Source: Capillidium heterosporum
Taxonomy: Eukaryota; Entomophthoromycota; Entomophthoromycetes; Entomophthorales; Capillidiaceae
NCBI GenBank assembly: GCA_016630905.1
Contig: WBMQ01000001.1
Span: 124,001-188,000, forward strand
Direction of reading: 5' to 3'
DNA length: 64,000 nt
Part shown: piece after piece, positions 55,133-64,000 of the stretch
How the letters are laid out: each line of letters begins with the position of its first letter
Position numbering within the stretch: the first letter of the stretch is position 1
The notes under the pieces: generated by a model
What the model was told of the DNA's origin: nothing
The model's input: the letters and a program-made list of their open reading frames with translations, nothing else
Databases searched by the model: none
Position numbers and translations under genes: made by a program

Positions 55133-55426
55133 CTAATAGTAAGGACGGGAACATGGTGCAGTTTTGGTTACCGTAGAAAAGTTGGTAACCTGCTGAGTAA
55201 CAGTATCGGTAACCTGAGAAACTTGGGTTTGGGTTATGTTTTGGGTTTCGGTACTAGTGGTAGTTTGAGTTTCAACCTGGGTCTGAGTTGCAGTAATGGT
55301 GGTGAGAGTAGCTTGAGTGACTGTCTTAGTAACGGTCTTGGTGATTATAGGACAGAAAGGCCAGAAGGTAGCGAGGACTGGAGTAGTAGCTACCAGAGCT
55401 ACATATACGATTGCAGTGAGCTTCAT
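55133..55426 (-). CDS. SSP-A9, secreted Thr-rich protein
   Basis: 97 residues. Signal peptide MKLTAIVYVALVATTPVLA, TFWPFCPIITK, then TVTKTVTQATLTTITATQTQ, a VETQTTTSTETQNITQTQVS octad region, QQVTNFSTVTKTAPCSRPYY. Intact frame and complete set of family landmarks. The intact reference for the damaged SSP-A8. Confidence 0.82.
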   Translation of the reverse strand: MKLTAIVYVALVATTPVLATFWPFCPIITKTVTKTVTQATLTTITATQTQVETQTTTSTETQNITQTQVSQVTDTVTQQVTNFSTVTKTAPCSRPYY

Positions 55427-56033
55427 CTTCGGTACCGTTGGATAGGGTGCTAATTTTTTGTCTTTGGATGTTACAAAGCCTGTGGGCTTTTATATGCAAT
55501 TTTTATGTAAGTGGCTGTAGTGAGGCTTTTGATGACATCAAACCGGCAAGACCACTTGGCAGTAATTCTTAAGGATATACCACTTTGTTCGGAAAATTGT
55601 GCCAATTTCTACAAACTCAGTTGTGAAAAATTACACAGCTTTACTGGGCGGAAGAGATCTGATTTTAAGACTTTAATTAAAACACGTATCTGGGCTTTTC
55701 AATGTTCTTGCAAAATAAAGTAATTTAGGATTAGTGTCCGATATTTTGCATATCGTTATCAGGAATAGCAAGCTACTACTCAGTTTTGCTAAACCAATGT
55801 CTACTAATAGTTTCGATGAATCGCTATGTTATTGAATGCTGATATAGTGTACAATGGAACTTATCCGTTTATATAAGATGCGTATTGTGGGTCATATATA
55901 TAGTAATTATATGTGAATATTAGTATTCAAATAAGTTCTGCAATTCAATTTTGAACTTGTATGAAATTGCACCTCTTTTCTGTAAAAAGTGGCATGAATA
56001 CTTAGTGATATCTTGCAAGAATCCGATATCACG
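55427..56033 (-). promoter_or_regulatory. SSP-A9 upstream region
   Basis: U2-like core AAAAGCCC on the minus strand at 55699-55692, 266 bp before the ATG. TTTTATATGC near 55490 may act as TATA. A lone sequence resembling one arm of the 34.8-kb MITE is at about 55775-55796. Confidence 0.45.
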
Positions 56034-56058
56034 TAAAGTAACCCCAGTGTTATTTTAA
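56034..56058. terminator. U3 hairpin of SSP-A10
   Basis: TAAAGTAAC and GTTATTTTA arms, weakened pairing, 31 bp past the ancestral stop. Confidence 0.5.
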
Positions 56059-56088
56059 AAATATGCAGGCATACCGAATTTACTACAT

Positions 56089-56295
56089 CTAGTAGTAAGT
56101 GCATAGGCAAGAGTTTTTAATTGTGGTAGCCATCTCAGTAACCTCATGAGTTTCGGTCTTGGTCTTCATAGCAGTGATGGTGGTGGTACTGATGTGGGTG
56201 ACAATTCAAGTGAAGGTAGCACAGCTGAGTCGGTAACAGTTGTGCAGGGCTAGGATGATGGTTACCAAGACTGAGGATAAAGCAAAGAACTTTAT
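56089..56295 (-). pseudogene. SSP-A10 pseudogene, start codon ATA
   Basis: The family start context is kept but the first codon is ATA. The signal region (KFFALSSVLVTIILALH) is followed by a stop within 40 codons in the Cys region. Later blocks (TKTETHEVTEMATT) sit in a shifted frame up to the conserved TACTAG end. Closest in wording to SSP-A6, which also has TKTETHD. Confidence 0.65.
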
Positions 56296-58086
56296 TTTAT
56301 GATTTTATGATTTTTGCAGTTATTTATGTTGGAGATTATCAAATTTTTGTACCTTTATATATCGTTTTTGATGGATGCTGCTGATATGGCCTTCGATATA
56401 GCTGCTACCGCCAAAGAGAGCTATAGAATAGGTTTAGGAATATTTTCGATTGTAAAGTTTTTAAAATAGACGAGTGTCTTGAGCCTTTTAAAACTCCTGG
56501 CAAGCAGCCTACATGCTGAAGTAGTGGGTACTTACTGCTAAACATAGCAAGCTATTTATCTGCATTATTATACGTTGGAAATGCATTAAATACCACTATA
56601 GTATAATATAGGTAGCTTATTTATGAAATATGAGCGTTATGGATATAAATAAAGCAATTATACATTATTAGTTTACACTTGGAATACATTTCGCAAAGTG
56701 AAGTGTCCTCCAATTTCGGTAAGATTTCTTAATTTCGATTAGCATTCACAGCCGGAATTTGGTTTTAGGTTCCAAATTAGATGAACTGTCTATATAATAT
56801 TTCTTTACGTTTTACTATAGGAAATATATAGACAAGAGCAATATAGTTCATAATTTAATAGTGTAACTTTATTTAAAATCAAAAATATATACTATATAAT
56901 CTACAATTTAAGATGCTATATAGCAGTATATCGAATATTGCTTTTCCAAAACCACATTGGTTAAAAAACTATGTATAGCTATAAAAATATGCATATATGT
57001 ATAATGAAACTATTTTTATAGAATAATTCCATGCTTTTATTAATAAAAAGGCTTTAAATTGAGCTGAGTAGTGCTATAGCCTTAAGTAGAATACATTTTG
57101 CACAGCTTTAGAGTGCCTATGTTACTTCTTTCAAGCTGTTGGACCTACCTTCCTTCCATCTACTTTGTAAAGCACACCCCCTAATTAATGGAAATGTTTT
57201 CTAGATAGATGTAGAGCCAACTTATAGTGAATTAGAATGCTGGCACTACTTAGGAGTATCTTCTAAAGTATATCAGAACAAACCAAGCAAAGATCCAGAT
57301 TCTAAATTTACGAAAGGTTTATATGATGTAAAGAGCAGCAGTATACCTTTAATATATTAATTCTCTTTCAGGTGCTATTAATACGATTTTCAACATTTGT
57401 ACAAATGTTCCCTTTATTACAGCTCTGCAGTCACAATCGGAACACCAAACTAATTCTCCCAATAAATTAGGAAGCCCTTCATTTTATTTCCATATTAAGT
57501 TATTCAAGAATCCGAAAGTAATATTTCGGACATTTTATATCTATATATATGTCAGCATATATTTATTAAGCAGTTAGAATCCCTTATTTTCAGTGCACAT
57601 GTGCCCAAAGAACTCGCGAAATATGTACAAATATCCTTATAGTAGACATTTGCTATTTTGCAACATCCACTATTAATATATTTAAAAGAAACAAGAACAA
57701 AGGTCGAGTATGCAGGCTGTCACGTTTATGGTTGGAGATTTGAAGGAGCGGAGTGCATTATCGTGGAGGTAAGTACTACCGTTTAATTTAATAAAACCCC
57801 TACCTTTTGATTCTTAAAATATTTTTAGATTCAGATTCCAATATATTATATATTTAATGTATACTAAAAATAACCAGGAAACTAGGCTAAATCTTTCTAT
57901 CGCTAGATAGCCAAATGCATGAGATACGAGACATTATTTAATTTAATAAGAGGCACATGCTTCCAGTTTCAGCGACGACCTCCACCAACCTAGTTCAAAA
58001 AGTATATATACCAGGCTCTAATTCCCTATACACGACATCACCCAACAAACTGGAAAACCCAAGCAATCAAACTTTAAAAAATTACT
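56296..58086. other. spacer upstream of SSP-A10 and SSP-B3
   Basis: 1.8 kb. A U1-like block for SSP-A10 lies near 56,720-56,760 (minus strand). From about 57,240 the sequence is the counterpart of 50,700-51,480. TATATATACC near 58005 is a likely TATA box for SSP-B3. Confidence 0.45.
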
Positions 58087-58470
58087 ATGAAGTTCGTCCA
58101 TATCTACCTAACGATCCTTTTAAGTCTAACCGAGATGATTTCAGCCAAACCCAACTTCACCCAGGTGGCAGCTGGTGCAACCATCGCTGGGACAATCGGT
58201 ACGCAGGTTGCTAAATTTATACCAGGGACGGCTGGCACTGTAGTTAGTGCCGTCTCCGGTCTAGCTGCTGGCGCTGGTGCCTTAGCCACCATCCGTAACG
58301 AGTCCAAGAAGAAGAAGGAAGCTTTGTTGCCTCTACCTAATCAGAACCCTAACCCACCCAGTCGTACCTCAACCGTCCAATCTCAGAGGCCTAACTCTCC
58401 TCCAGCTAATATCCCTCCGCCTCCAAAAGCTAAAACCAAAGCTACTGGTGGCCGCAGGAATTCAGTCTAG
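58087..58470 (+). CDS. SSP-B3, secreted glycine-zipper-like peptide
   Basis: 127 residues, single exon, the only intact SSP-B member. Predicted signal peptide MKFVHIYLTILLSLTEMISA, then KPNFTQ. A roughly 45-residue hydrophobic core of small residues follows, with GxxxG-like spacing (AAGATIAGTIGTQ, GTAGTVVSAVSGLAAGAGA). A basic cluster (NESKKKKEA) and a Pro/Asn/Ser/Lys-rich tail ending ATGGRRNSV close it. Glycine-zipper cores of this type insert in membranes or assemble in many unrelated small proteins. No specific family recognised; a membrane-active or wall-linked role is inference only. It ends 135 bp from the convergent SSP-A11 relic. Confidence 0.78.
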   Translation: MKFVHIYLTILLSLTEMISAKPNFTQVAAGATIAGTIGTQVAKFIPGTAGTVVSAVSGLAAGAGALATIRNESKKKKEALLPLPNQNPNPPSRTSTVQSQRPNSPPANIPPPPKAKTKATGGRRNSV

Positions 58471-58539
58471 TTTACTTAATAAAATTACTAACCATTTCAC
58501 ACGACTTCTTGCCTATATGAATGTTTTGTTGAGTATTGT

Positions 58540-58576
58540 TTAAAGTACAAAATAAGTTAAACAAGTTTTATTTTAA
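58540..58576. terminator. U3-derived hairpin between SSP-B3 and SSP-A11
   Basis: TTTAAAGTA ... and GTTTTATTTTAA are kept, but the middle is expanded to about 15 nt. Located 30 bp past the SSP-A11 end and 70 bp past the SSP-B3 stop. Confidence 0.5.
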
Positions 58577-58605
58577 AAATAGATAGAACACCGACATTAC
58601 TACAT

Positions 58606-58791
58606 CTAGTAATGCGGACGGGAGCATGGAGCAGTTTCAGTGAAATTGATGATCTTGGTTTCGGTGGTGATGACAGTGTAAGCACTAGTCTTGGTGATGG
58701 TAACAGTAGAAGTATACTTGGATCGATACTATTTGCCAAGAGTTGAAATTGCAGCAATCAAGACTAAGGATACAAAGGAAGTAAATTGAAA
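58606..58791 (-). pseudogene. SSP-A11 pseudogene
   Basis: The family start reads TTT instead of ATG. A signal-like region (QFTSFVSLVLIAAISTLGK) runs into a TAG stop at the mature start. Beyond it the frame is still family-like (YTSTVTITKTSAYTVITTET, then FTETAPCSRPHY). Loss of the start and one nonsense change are the visible defects. A U2 core (GAAAGCCC, minus strand 58990-58983) survives about 190 bp upstream. Confidence 0.7.
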
Positions 58792-59566
58792 CTTTTACAG
58801 TTTACAGCTGATACTATTTTTTATGTTTGTTAAAAACTGCTATAATTATGAATCCTTATATATCATTCTTTTAGTTTATAGATGTTGTTATAGCTTTTGA
58901 GATAGCTACTACCGTCAAGTAGAGTTGCAAAAATAAATTTTAAAAATCATGGCTCAAGGCTTTTCAAAAATAGATGGACACTGGGCTTTCCCAAACTTTT
59001 GACAAGCGCCTGCAGAGCCAAGTACCGTTTTTTAACAAAACTGTAAACTAGTTTCCAACTGAGCTTGTAAAAAACTATATAGTTTTACTAAATGGACTTT
59101 ATCAGATGCTCAAGGCATCGCTGCCAGACGTAGTAGGTCACTTATTGACATTTTTTAAATACTAGTAAGCATTAAATGGAAATATAGTTTATAATGAAGC
59201 TCATTACTAAATAAAATAAGAATTATAAACATCAATGTAGCAGTTATGTTAGGAGATTCTAAATACATTAGAAATTGGCAAGGTCTTCCGATTTAAGTTG
59301 GTATGTTTAATTGAAAAGGCCATTTATACAAAACTTTTATAGCTTTACCTACAAAGCCCATTTAATTTCAAATAGTGTAATACAATAGCATACCACAGTT
59401 TTACTTTACATAATTTTGGCAGAGGTAGGGAACACCACTCGGTTCCAAAAACCTGAAAATCTTTATACAAGACCTATCATCGTCAAATCATAAACTTTTC
59501 TATGTATAGTAAAATTTTCAGCTCCATACAAATGCTTCATAAAACTATGTAAAGAATAAGCATAAT
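58792..59566. other. upstream region of the SSP-A11 relic
   Basis: Contains the surviving U2 box and a U1-like block near 59,265-59,300. No gene. Confidence 0.45.
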
Positions 59567-59592
59567 TTAAAGTAAAAGCCAGTTTATTTTAA
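59567..59592. terminator. U3 hairpin of SSP-A12
   Basis: TTAAAGTAAA and TTTATTTTAA arms around AGCCAG, 31 bp after the stop. Confidence 0.6.
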
Positions 59593-59623
59593 AAATATGG
59601 TAGGGATGCTGATGGTATTACAT

Positions 59624-59836
59624 CTAATAGTAAGGACGGGAGCATGGGGCAGTCTTAGTTACAGTAGCAGTGTTGGTAACCTGCTGAGTCTCAGTCTCAG
59701 TCTTGGTGGCAGTGACGGTGGCGGTGCGAGTTTTATTGATGGTCTTGGTAATGGTCTTACAAATGGGATGGTAGTTGGCAGCGAGGGCTGGGCCAGCGAC
59801 TACGAGGATCAAGGATACGACGGAGGTGAATTTCAT
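59624..59836 (-). CDS. SSP-A12, minimal secreted Thr-rich protein
   Basis: 70 residues. Signal peptide MKFTSVVSLILVVAGPALA, NYHPICKTITKTINK, then TATVTATKTETETQQVTNTA and TVTKTAPCSRPYY. Only about two octads remain. It differs from SSP-A13 at a modest number of residues, and the surrounding kilobase is duplicated with it. Frame intact. Confidence 0.82.
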   Translation of the reverse strand: MKFTSVVSLILVVAGPALAANYHPICKTITKTINKTRTATVTATKTETETQQVTNTATVTKTAPCSRPYY

Positions 59837-61447
59837 TTTAATAGTTTTTGCTTGGTACTATTGCTTGTTTTATTAGAGACTCCCAGGATTTTGGGACTTT
59901 ATATATCTTTTATGTAATATCCTACTCAGATAAACTATGTGCTATTTTACAATTAGCTTTATCAAAGATTACCCAGTTTTCAAGACAAAGTAGTAGCCGA
60001 TATTGTTACGGCTTGCGATGAAGTTGCTATCATCAAGATTGCCTTGTTGTAAGACTGGTTTTAGAGACCACCCGTATAAAGGCTTTTAAATAGACCTATA
60101 CCATGGGCTTTCTTATACTCGACAGTCGGCATACATGCCTAAGTATAAACTACTTCAGGTCTCGTTGACAAGCCTAGCAAGCTATTTACTAACATTATTG
60201 CGAATTGATAAGTTCGAAAATATTGACACATCGTATCCATATAGCCAATCAATGTATAAAAATTAACATTAAAGGACATCAATGCAATAATTATGTTGAA
60301 TACACATGCTACATATCTTGCCTAAAAATGGAACTGCTTCGTACTTTTCCGGTCTACAATTCAAGCAATATTCATAACCCCTGAAATAGTAGAGGTATTA
60401 CAAATTAGAGAAACCATTTATTAAAGTATCCTTATATTGCCACTTTTAAAATCGAGCAAGAAAATTCACCTAATTTATAATAAAGTATATATTAAGTTTA
60501 CATCTTATTAGTCTTTGTGGCTTTCGGAACTATCTCCCCAGCTCATCACGTTGAAATATACCCATTATATTTATGTTTCAATGGATATATTGTTCCCTAC
60601 TTGGATTATTTATCAACTCCAATGAATCCATCAACAAAAAACTATCAAATATACCTTCACGTAACCATAAATGACTGGCATGGTGACACGGTTGATTAGG
60701 AATAAAAGTGTTAGTATCCAAACCTTGAACATCCTAAATCGTAGGGCTTTTCGAAGGTATTAGTCTAAAGTATATTTCTACTATGCATAATAGTTTTACA
60801 AAGCTCAGCAAAGTTGGATGTTGACTCTTTTCTAAACTACACCTATTGCTTTATCAAAATATACTTTTGTAGTTGTAAGTGTAAATGAAACAAAAGAAGC
60901 AATTTTTACCAATTCAATTGTAAAAACACATCTTTACTGTACTTAAAAGTCATACATCGATAGTTTGGATGGATTTATAGAGTGCTAAATGGAAATAAAA
61001 TGTAGGTATATCTCAGCTTTATAGAAGAAGAGTGCTGTAGAAATCGTTGCAAAACTTGAAAAATCAAATATTTACATTTATATTTCATATTAAAAATTAG
61101 ACAAATTGCTCTGAAGGTTGGCAATATCTTTTAATTTCTATTGGCATTTTCATGTCAAGAAATAGCGCTGCTAAGTTTTGTATTAAAAGAAAAGTAAAAT
61201 GAAAGTTTTTTATAGTTGTTTATATTTTTGCACAAATAAGATCCATACTGTTTGAAATGTAGCATATGAATTTTGCTGTAACTTTTCATTTTCATAATAT
61301 CATTATTTGAAAGGTGATAGATGCCGCTCATTGGAGTAAGCTCAAATAATTTTTACAGAGCCAAAAGAAAGCTTACATATTTATACATAATAAATACATA
61401 CTTTAGCTCCATACAAATATTTAATAAAGCCTTGTAAAATAAATAAT
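59837..61447 (-). promoter_or_regulatory. SSP-A12 upstream region and spacer
   Basis: Minus-strand TATATAAAG near 59905 (about -65) and U2 core GAAAGCCC at 60112-60105 (about 270 bp before the ATG). The block 60,000-60,720 is duplicated at about 61,880-62,390; both contain ATAAATGACTGGCATGGTGA. The rest, to 61.4 kb, shows no gene. Confidence 0.5.
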
Positions 61448-61473
61448 TTAAAGTAAAAGCCAGTTTATTTTAA
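61448..61473. terminator. U3 hairpin of SSP-A13
   Basis: Same arms as the SSP-A12 copy, 30 bp after the stop. Confidence 0.6.
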
Positions 61474-61503
61474 AAAATGATGGGGGGTACTACGTTACTA
61501 CAT

Positions 61504-61716
61504 CTAATAGTAAGGACGGGAGCATGGAACAGTCTTGGTTACAGTAGCAGTGTTGGTAACCTGCTGAGTCTCAGTCTGAGTCTTGGTGGCGGTAACGGTG
61601 GCAGAATGAATCTTGGTGACGGACTTGGTAAGGGTAACACAGACTGGATGATAGCCACCAGCCAAGACTGGGGTAGCAGCTACGAGGACCAAGGGTACTA
61701 CGGAAGTGAACTTCAT
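61504..61716 (-). CDS. SSP-A13, minimal secreted Thr-rich protein
   Basis: 70 residues. Signal peptide MKFTSVVPLVLVAATPVLA, GGYHPVCVTLTKSVTK, then SATVTATKTQTETQQVTNTA and TVTKTVPCSRPYY. The C-terminal half is almost identical to SSP-A12, so the two come from a recent tandem duplication of a roughly 1.9-kb unit. It is the outermost member of the minus-strand array. Confidence 0.82.
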   Translation of the reverse strand: MKFTSVVPLVLVAATPVLAGGYHPVCVTLTKSVTKIHSATVTATKTQTETQQVTNTATVTKTVPCSRPYY

Positions 61717-62400
61717 TTCAATGGGTTTCTGATTGATTTTATTGCTTGTTTTATTAGATATAGAAATTTTCGAGCCTTTATATATCTTTTTACGTGCTAT
61801 TATGTTAACATAAACTATGTGCTATTTTATAATTTAAATTATAAGGTATTATCTTTTTCAAGGCATGGTGGTATCCGATGCTGGTACGGCTTACCATGAA
61901 CCTGCTACATTCAAAACCAACTCGTTGTAAGGCTGGTTTGAGGGACTTGTTTGGATCTAAGACTTTTCAAATAGACCGATACTATGGGCTTTCTTATACT
62001 CAACGGTCGGTATGCATGCCCAAGTACAAACTACCTTAGACTGCATTGCAAACTACTTGCTAGCAGCTTTGATATGCTAAATTGCAAAGTGCTGATATAT
62101 TTCACGATATATTCAATCAATCTGTAAAAAACCAACATTTAGGATATCAATGCGATAGCTATTTTGGGAAGTATTGACTCGTGATTTTCGGAGCTTCCTC
62201 CTCAGATCATCTTTTCGGAATATATCCTTTACAATATGAAGCTTTGATAATTAGATTCTCTCCTATTTGGATTGTTCTTTATCTTTACAATAAACATAAA
62301 AACCAACAACTATCTAAATGTACTTTTCCACGTCACCATAAATGACTGGCATGGTGATACGTTTAATGAAGGATAGAGTGTATGTATCCAAATATCGATG
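61717..62400 (-). promoter_or_regulatory. SSP-A13 upstream region
   Basis: Minus-strand TATATAAAGG at 61784-61775 and U2 core GAAAGCCC at 61993-61986, 270 bp before the ATG, the same spacing as SSP-A12. Confidence 0.55.
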
Positions 62401-63674
62401 TGTCAATCTTGGCACATTAAATTATAGGGCTTTTGTAAATTATCACCTAAGTTGAATCCTATTAGTTTCGAATTGAATTTCGAAATTCATCGCTTTTGAC
62501 TGCTTATTTAGATAAAAGCCTTTCATAGACTAGCACTAAACTTGGCTCTATATTTGGAAACTATACACCCATATCTGTAAAAGGGACTTTGAGTTATGGG
62601 TAAGCAATTCCTGTAGTTTAATACACTTTGAATGGATCTGTCTACTGTATGCACTTTCAACTTGAAGTTTACTACATTAACTTCAAAGTTGGAATTTGTT
62701 GATGCTATACAATCTTCAGACTCCAACTCTATATACTTTTGATGGAGTTTAAGATTCGAAATTCTGATGACGAATACATCTAAAAACCAGTATATCAGCC
62801 ATTTGTCTTTACATGTTTACTCATTTTACTATAGCTTTTACTTTTTAAATGTACAATTCAGCACATTATTGAAAATAAATATAACTATTGATAAAGACTT
62901 GAAAACCATATATAAATCCTATGTCTCTGGATTTCGATAGAAAGCAGATGAATAGATTAGTGATCGGATAGAAATCGTCGATAAAACATACATTTACTAA
63001 TAGTTTTTGTAAATAGGGCTTGCACCAGTTTAGCTATTTACGGCCTAGTTCTTTGGTATTCATCTGGTACCTTCTTGAGCTACACTCCCCAGTAAAGACT
63101 TGTCTAAGAGATCCTATAGGTCTGGTTTTTTGAATCCACACTATTTTATTCAGCTTGACTAGAAGCGAACTGACCAAGAATTACTCACCCGCTAGTTCAT
63201 TCTAGATGTGGTTTTGATACCAACCCTTACATCCTGCCATTTCTCTTCTCTTTGTTCTAAGTATTGTGTATTAAATGAATACATCTAGGTCCAAGGAGCT
63301 GCAGATTCCCCGCCCAATACCAGAAATATGTAAATGGTGTTTTCTAGATTCCCTAACTAGGAAAGTATAGGGTTTTTATAACAATTTTGGACAAGACAAA
63401 GTTTGTCAAATGAAGAGGATAACGTAGGCCTGATCACGTTGTATCTAAATTTGAAATGCAAACAAATTTTGGTAAATCAAAACCGCTTCCGCATAGCCAA
63501 TTGCATAATTAATCACTAGTTACCAAGTTTGTCAAATCTGCTAAACTTAGCTCGAAAGTCCAAGTAGGAAATTCTTATCAAGTCAAGAACACCAACTACC
63601 TCGTACATAAAGGCCAGCCCAAGTAGTTTTTTAGTGTATAGGTGCAGTATCGACTACTAGACAACTTAGTTCAA
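62401..63674. other. flank beyond the SSP island
   Basis: 1.3 kb without recognised coding sequence. A 67-codon minus-strand open stretch at 62523-62726 has no family resemblance. Confidence 0.4.
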
Positions 63675-64000
63675 ATGGAAAATACCCAACTAGTCCTACA
63701 GAAAGAAGCCTGCCAAATTAAAAGAGACCCTAGCACCTATGTTGCAAGTTTATCTCTGTATACATGCGACAGCTGCACGAAGCTCAAATTGAAATGCGAC
63801 AAAAAACTACCGACATGTGGTCACTGTAGCCATAGGGAACGAGTATGCACGCTGTCCCGACCTATCAAGAACAAGAAGCGTTCCAATAAGAAGGTTGATC
63901 AACATCAAACAAAATTCAAAGTGACTAAATGCGAGAGTTTCAAATTCGTACTTCAGGATTTTACATCTAGTTCAGGCAGCCCCATCTCAATCAACATGGA
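63675..64000 (+). CDS. Zn2Cys6 transcription factor, cut by window end
   Basis: Partial gene: 108 codons are open from ATG 63675 to the window edge. A canonical Gal4-type zinc cluster lies at about residues 35-62: CDSC, LKLKC, LPTC, GHC and ERVC, spaced C-x2-C-x6-C-x6-C-x2-C-x6-C. A basic linker (RPIKNKKRSNKKVDQHQ) follows. Such proteins bind DNA with CGG half-sites and regulate metabolic or secretory genes. It is a nuclear regulator; targets are unknown. It is adjacent to the SSP island, but a regulatory link is speculation. Confidence 0.85.
   Translation, partial: MENTQLVLQKEACQIKRDPSTYVASLSLYTCDSCTKLKLKCDKKLPTCGHCSHRERVCTLSRPIKNKKRSNKKVDQHQTKFKVTKCESFKFVLQDFTSSSGSPISINM

Noticed and set aside
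60517-60699. 60-codon open frame in the SSP-A12 upstream unit
   Set aside because: The homologous region at about 62,200-62,390 does not keep the frame, so it is not coding.

Overview
This is a eukaryotic nuclear window, almost certainly fungal. It is AT-rich. Genes carry many very short GT-AG introns (mostly 33-54 nt, often with a CTAAC-like branch site). It holds a Zn2Cys6 regulator, a fungal transcription-factor-domain protein, proteinase K-like subtilases, an H+/oligopeptide symporter and decayed genes resembling F-box/LRR proteins. A bacterial-type alanyl-tRNA synthetase with a presequence and an RRM-AlkB protein (ALKBH8-like) hint at an early-diverging fungus, for example an entomophthoralean relative. 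That placement is inference and I cannot name the species.

Layout. 1-8 kb: a 15-exon NMA111-type HtrA protease gene, a decayed leucine-rich gene and a 3-exon ALKBH8-like gene. 9-28 kb: two nearly identical subtilase genes as a 1,764-bp inverted repeat about 15 kb apart (9219-10982 and 25961-27724). Between them lie a subtilase pseudogene, a WD40 gene, ORC2, proteasome beta5 and beta6 (divergent), a mitochondrial-type alanyl-tRNA synthetase, a transcription-factor-domain gene and a third subtilase. 28.7-34 kb: actin capping protein beta, an intact gene for a transposase-derived protein that has lost all three DDE catalytic residues, and an F-box-like pseudogene.

35-62 kb is an accessory island. 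It has 13 copies of a family of tiny secreted Thr/Val-rich proteins (SSP-A1 to A13; 8 intact, 5 broken or altered) in two arrays: five on the + strand, eight on the - strand, pointing at each other across a POT/PTR2 peptide transporter gene. SSP-A units share a distal upstream element (U1), a GAAAGCCC promoter box 190-270 bp before the start (U2), a TATATAAAGG box at about -65, and a palindromic 3' hairpin (U3). A second family (SSP-B1 to B3: signal peptide, glycine-zipper-like hydrophobic core, basic tail) occurs three times, each tail-to-tail with an SSP-A gene across one U3 hairpin. This paired, repeat-delimited peptide system is the best candidate for something undescribed. The window ends inside a Zn2Cys6 regulator gene.

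Functional reading (inference): secreted subtilases plus a peptide symporter fit extracellular protein degradation and peptide uptake. The SSP island looks like a fast-evolving birth-and-death family of surface or secreted peptides under shared control. The rest is ordinary housekeeping.
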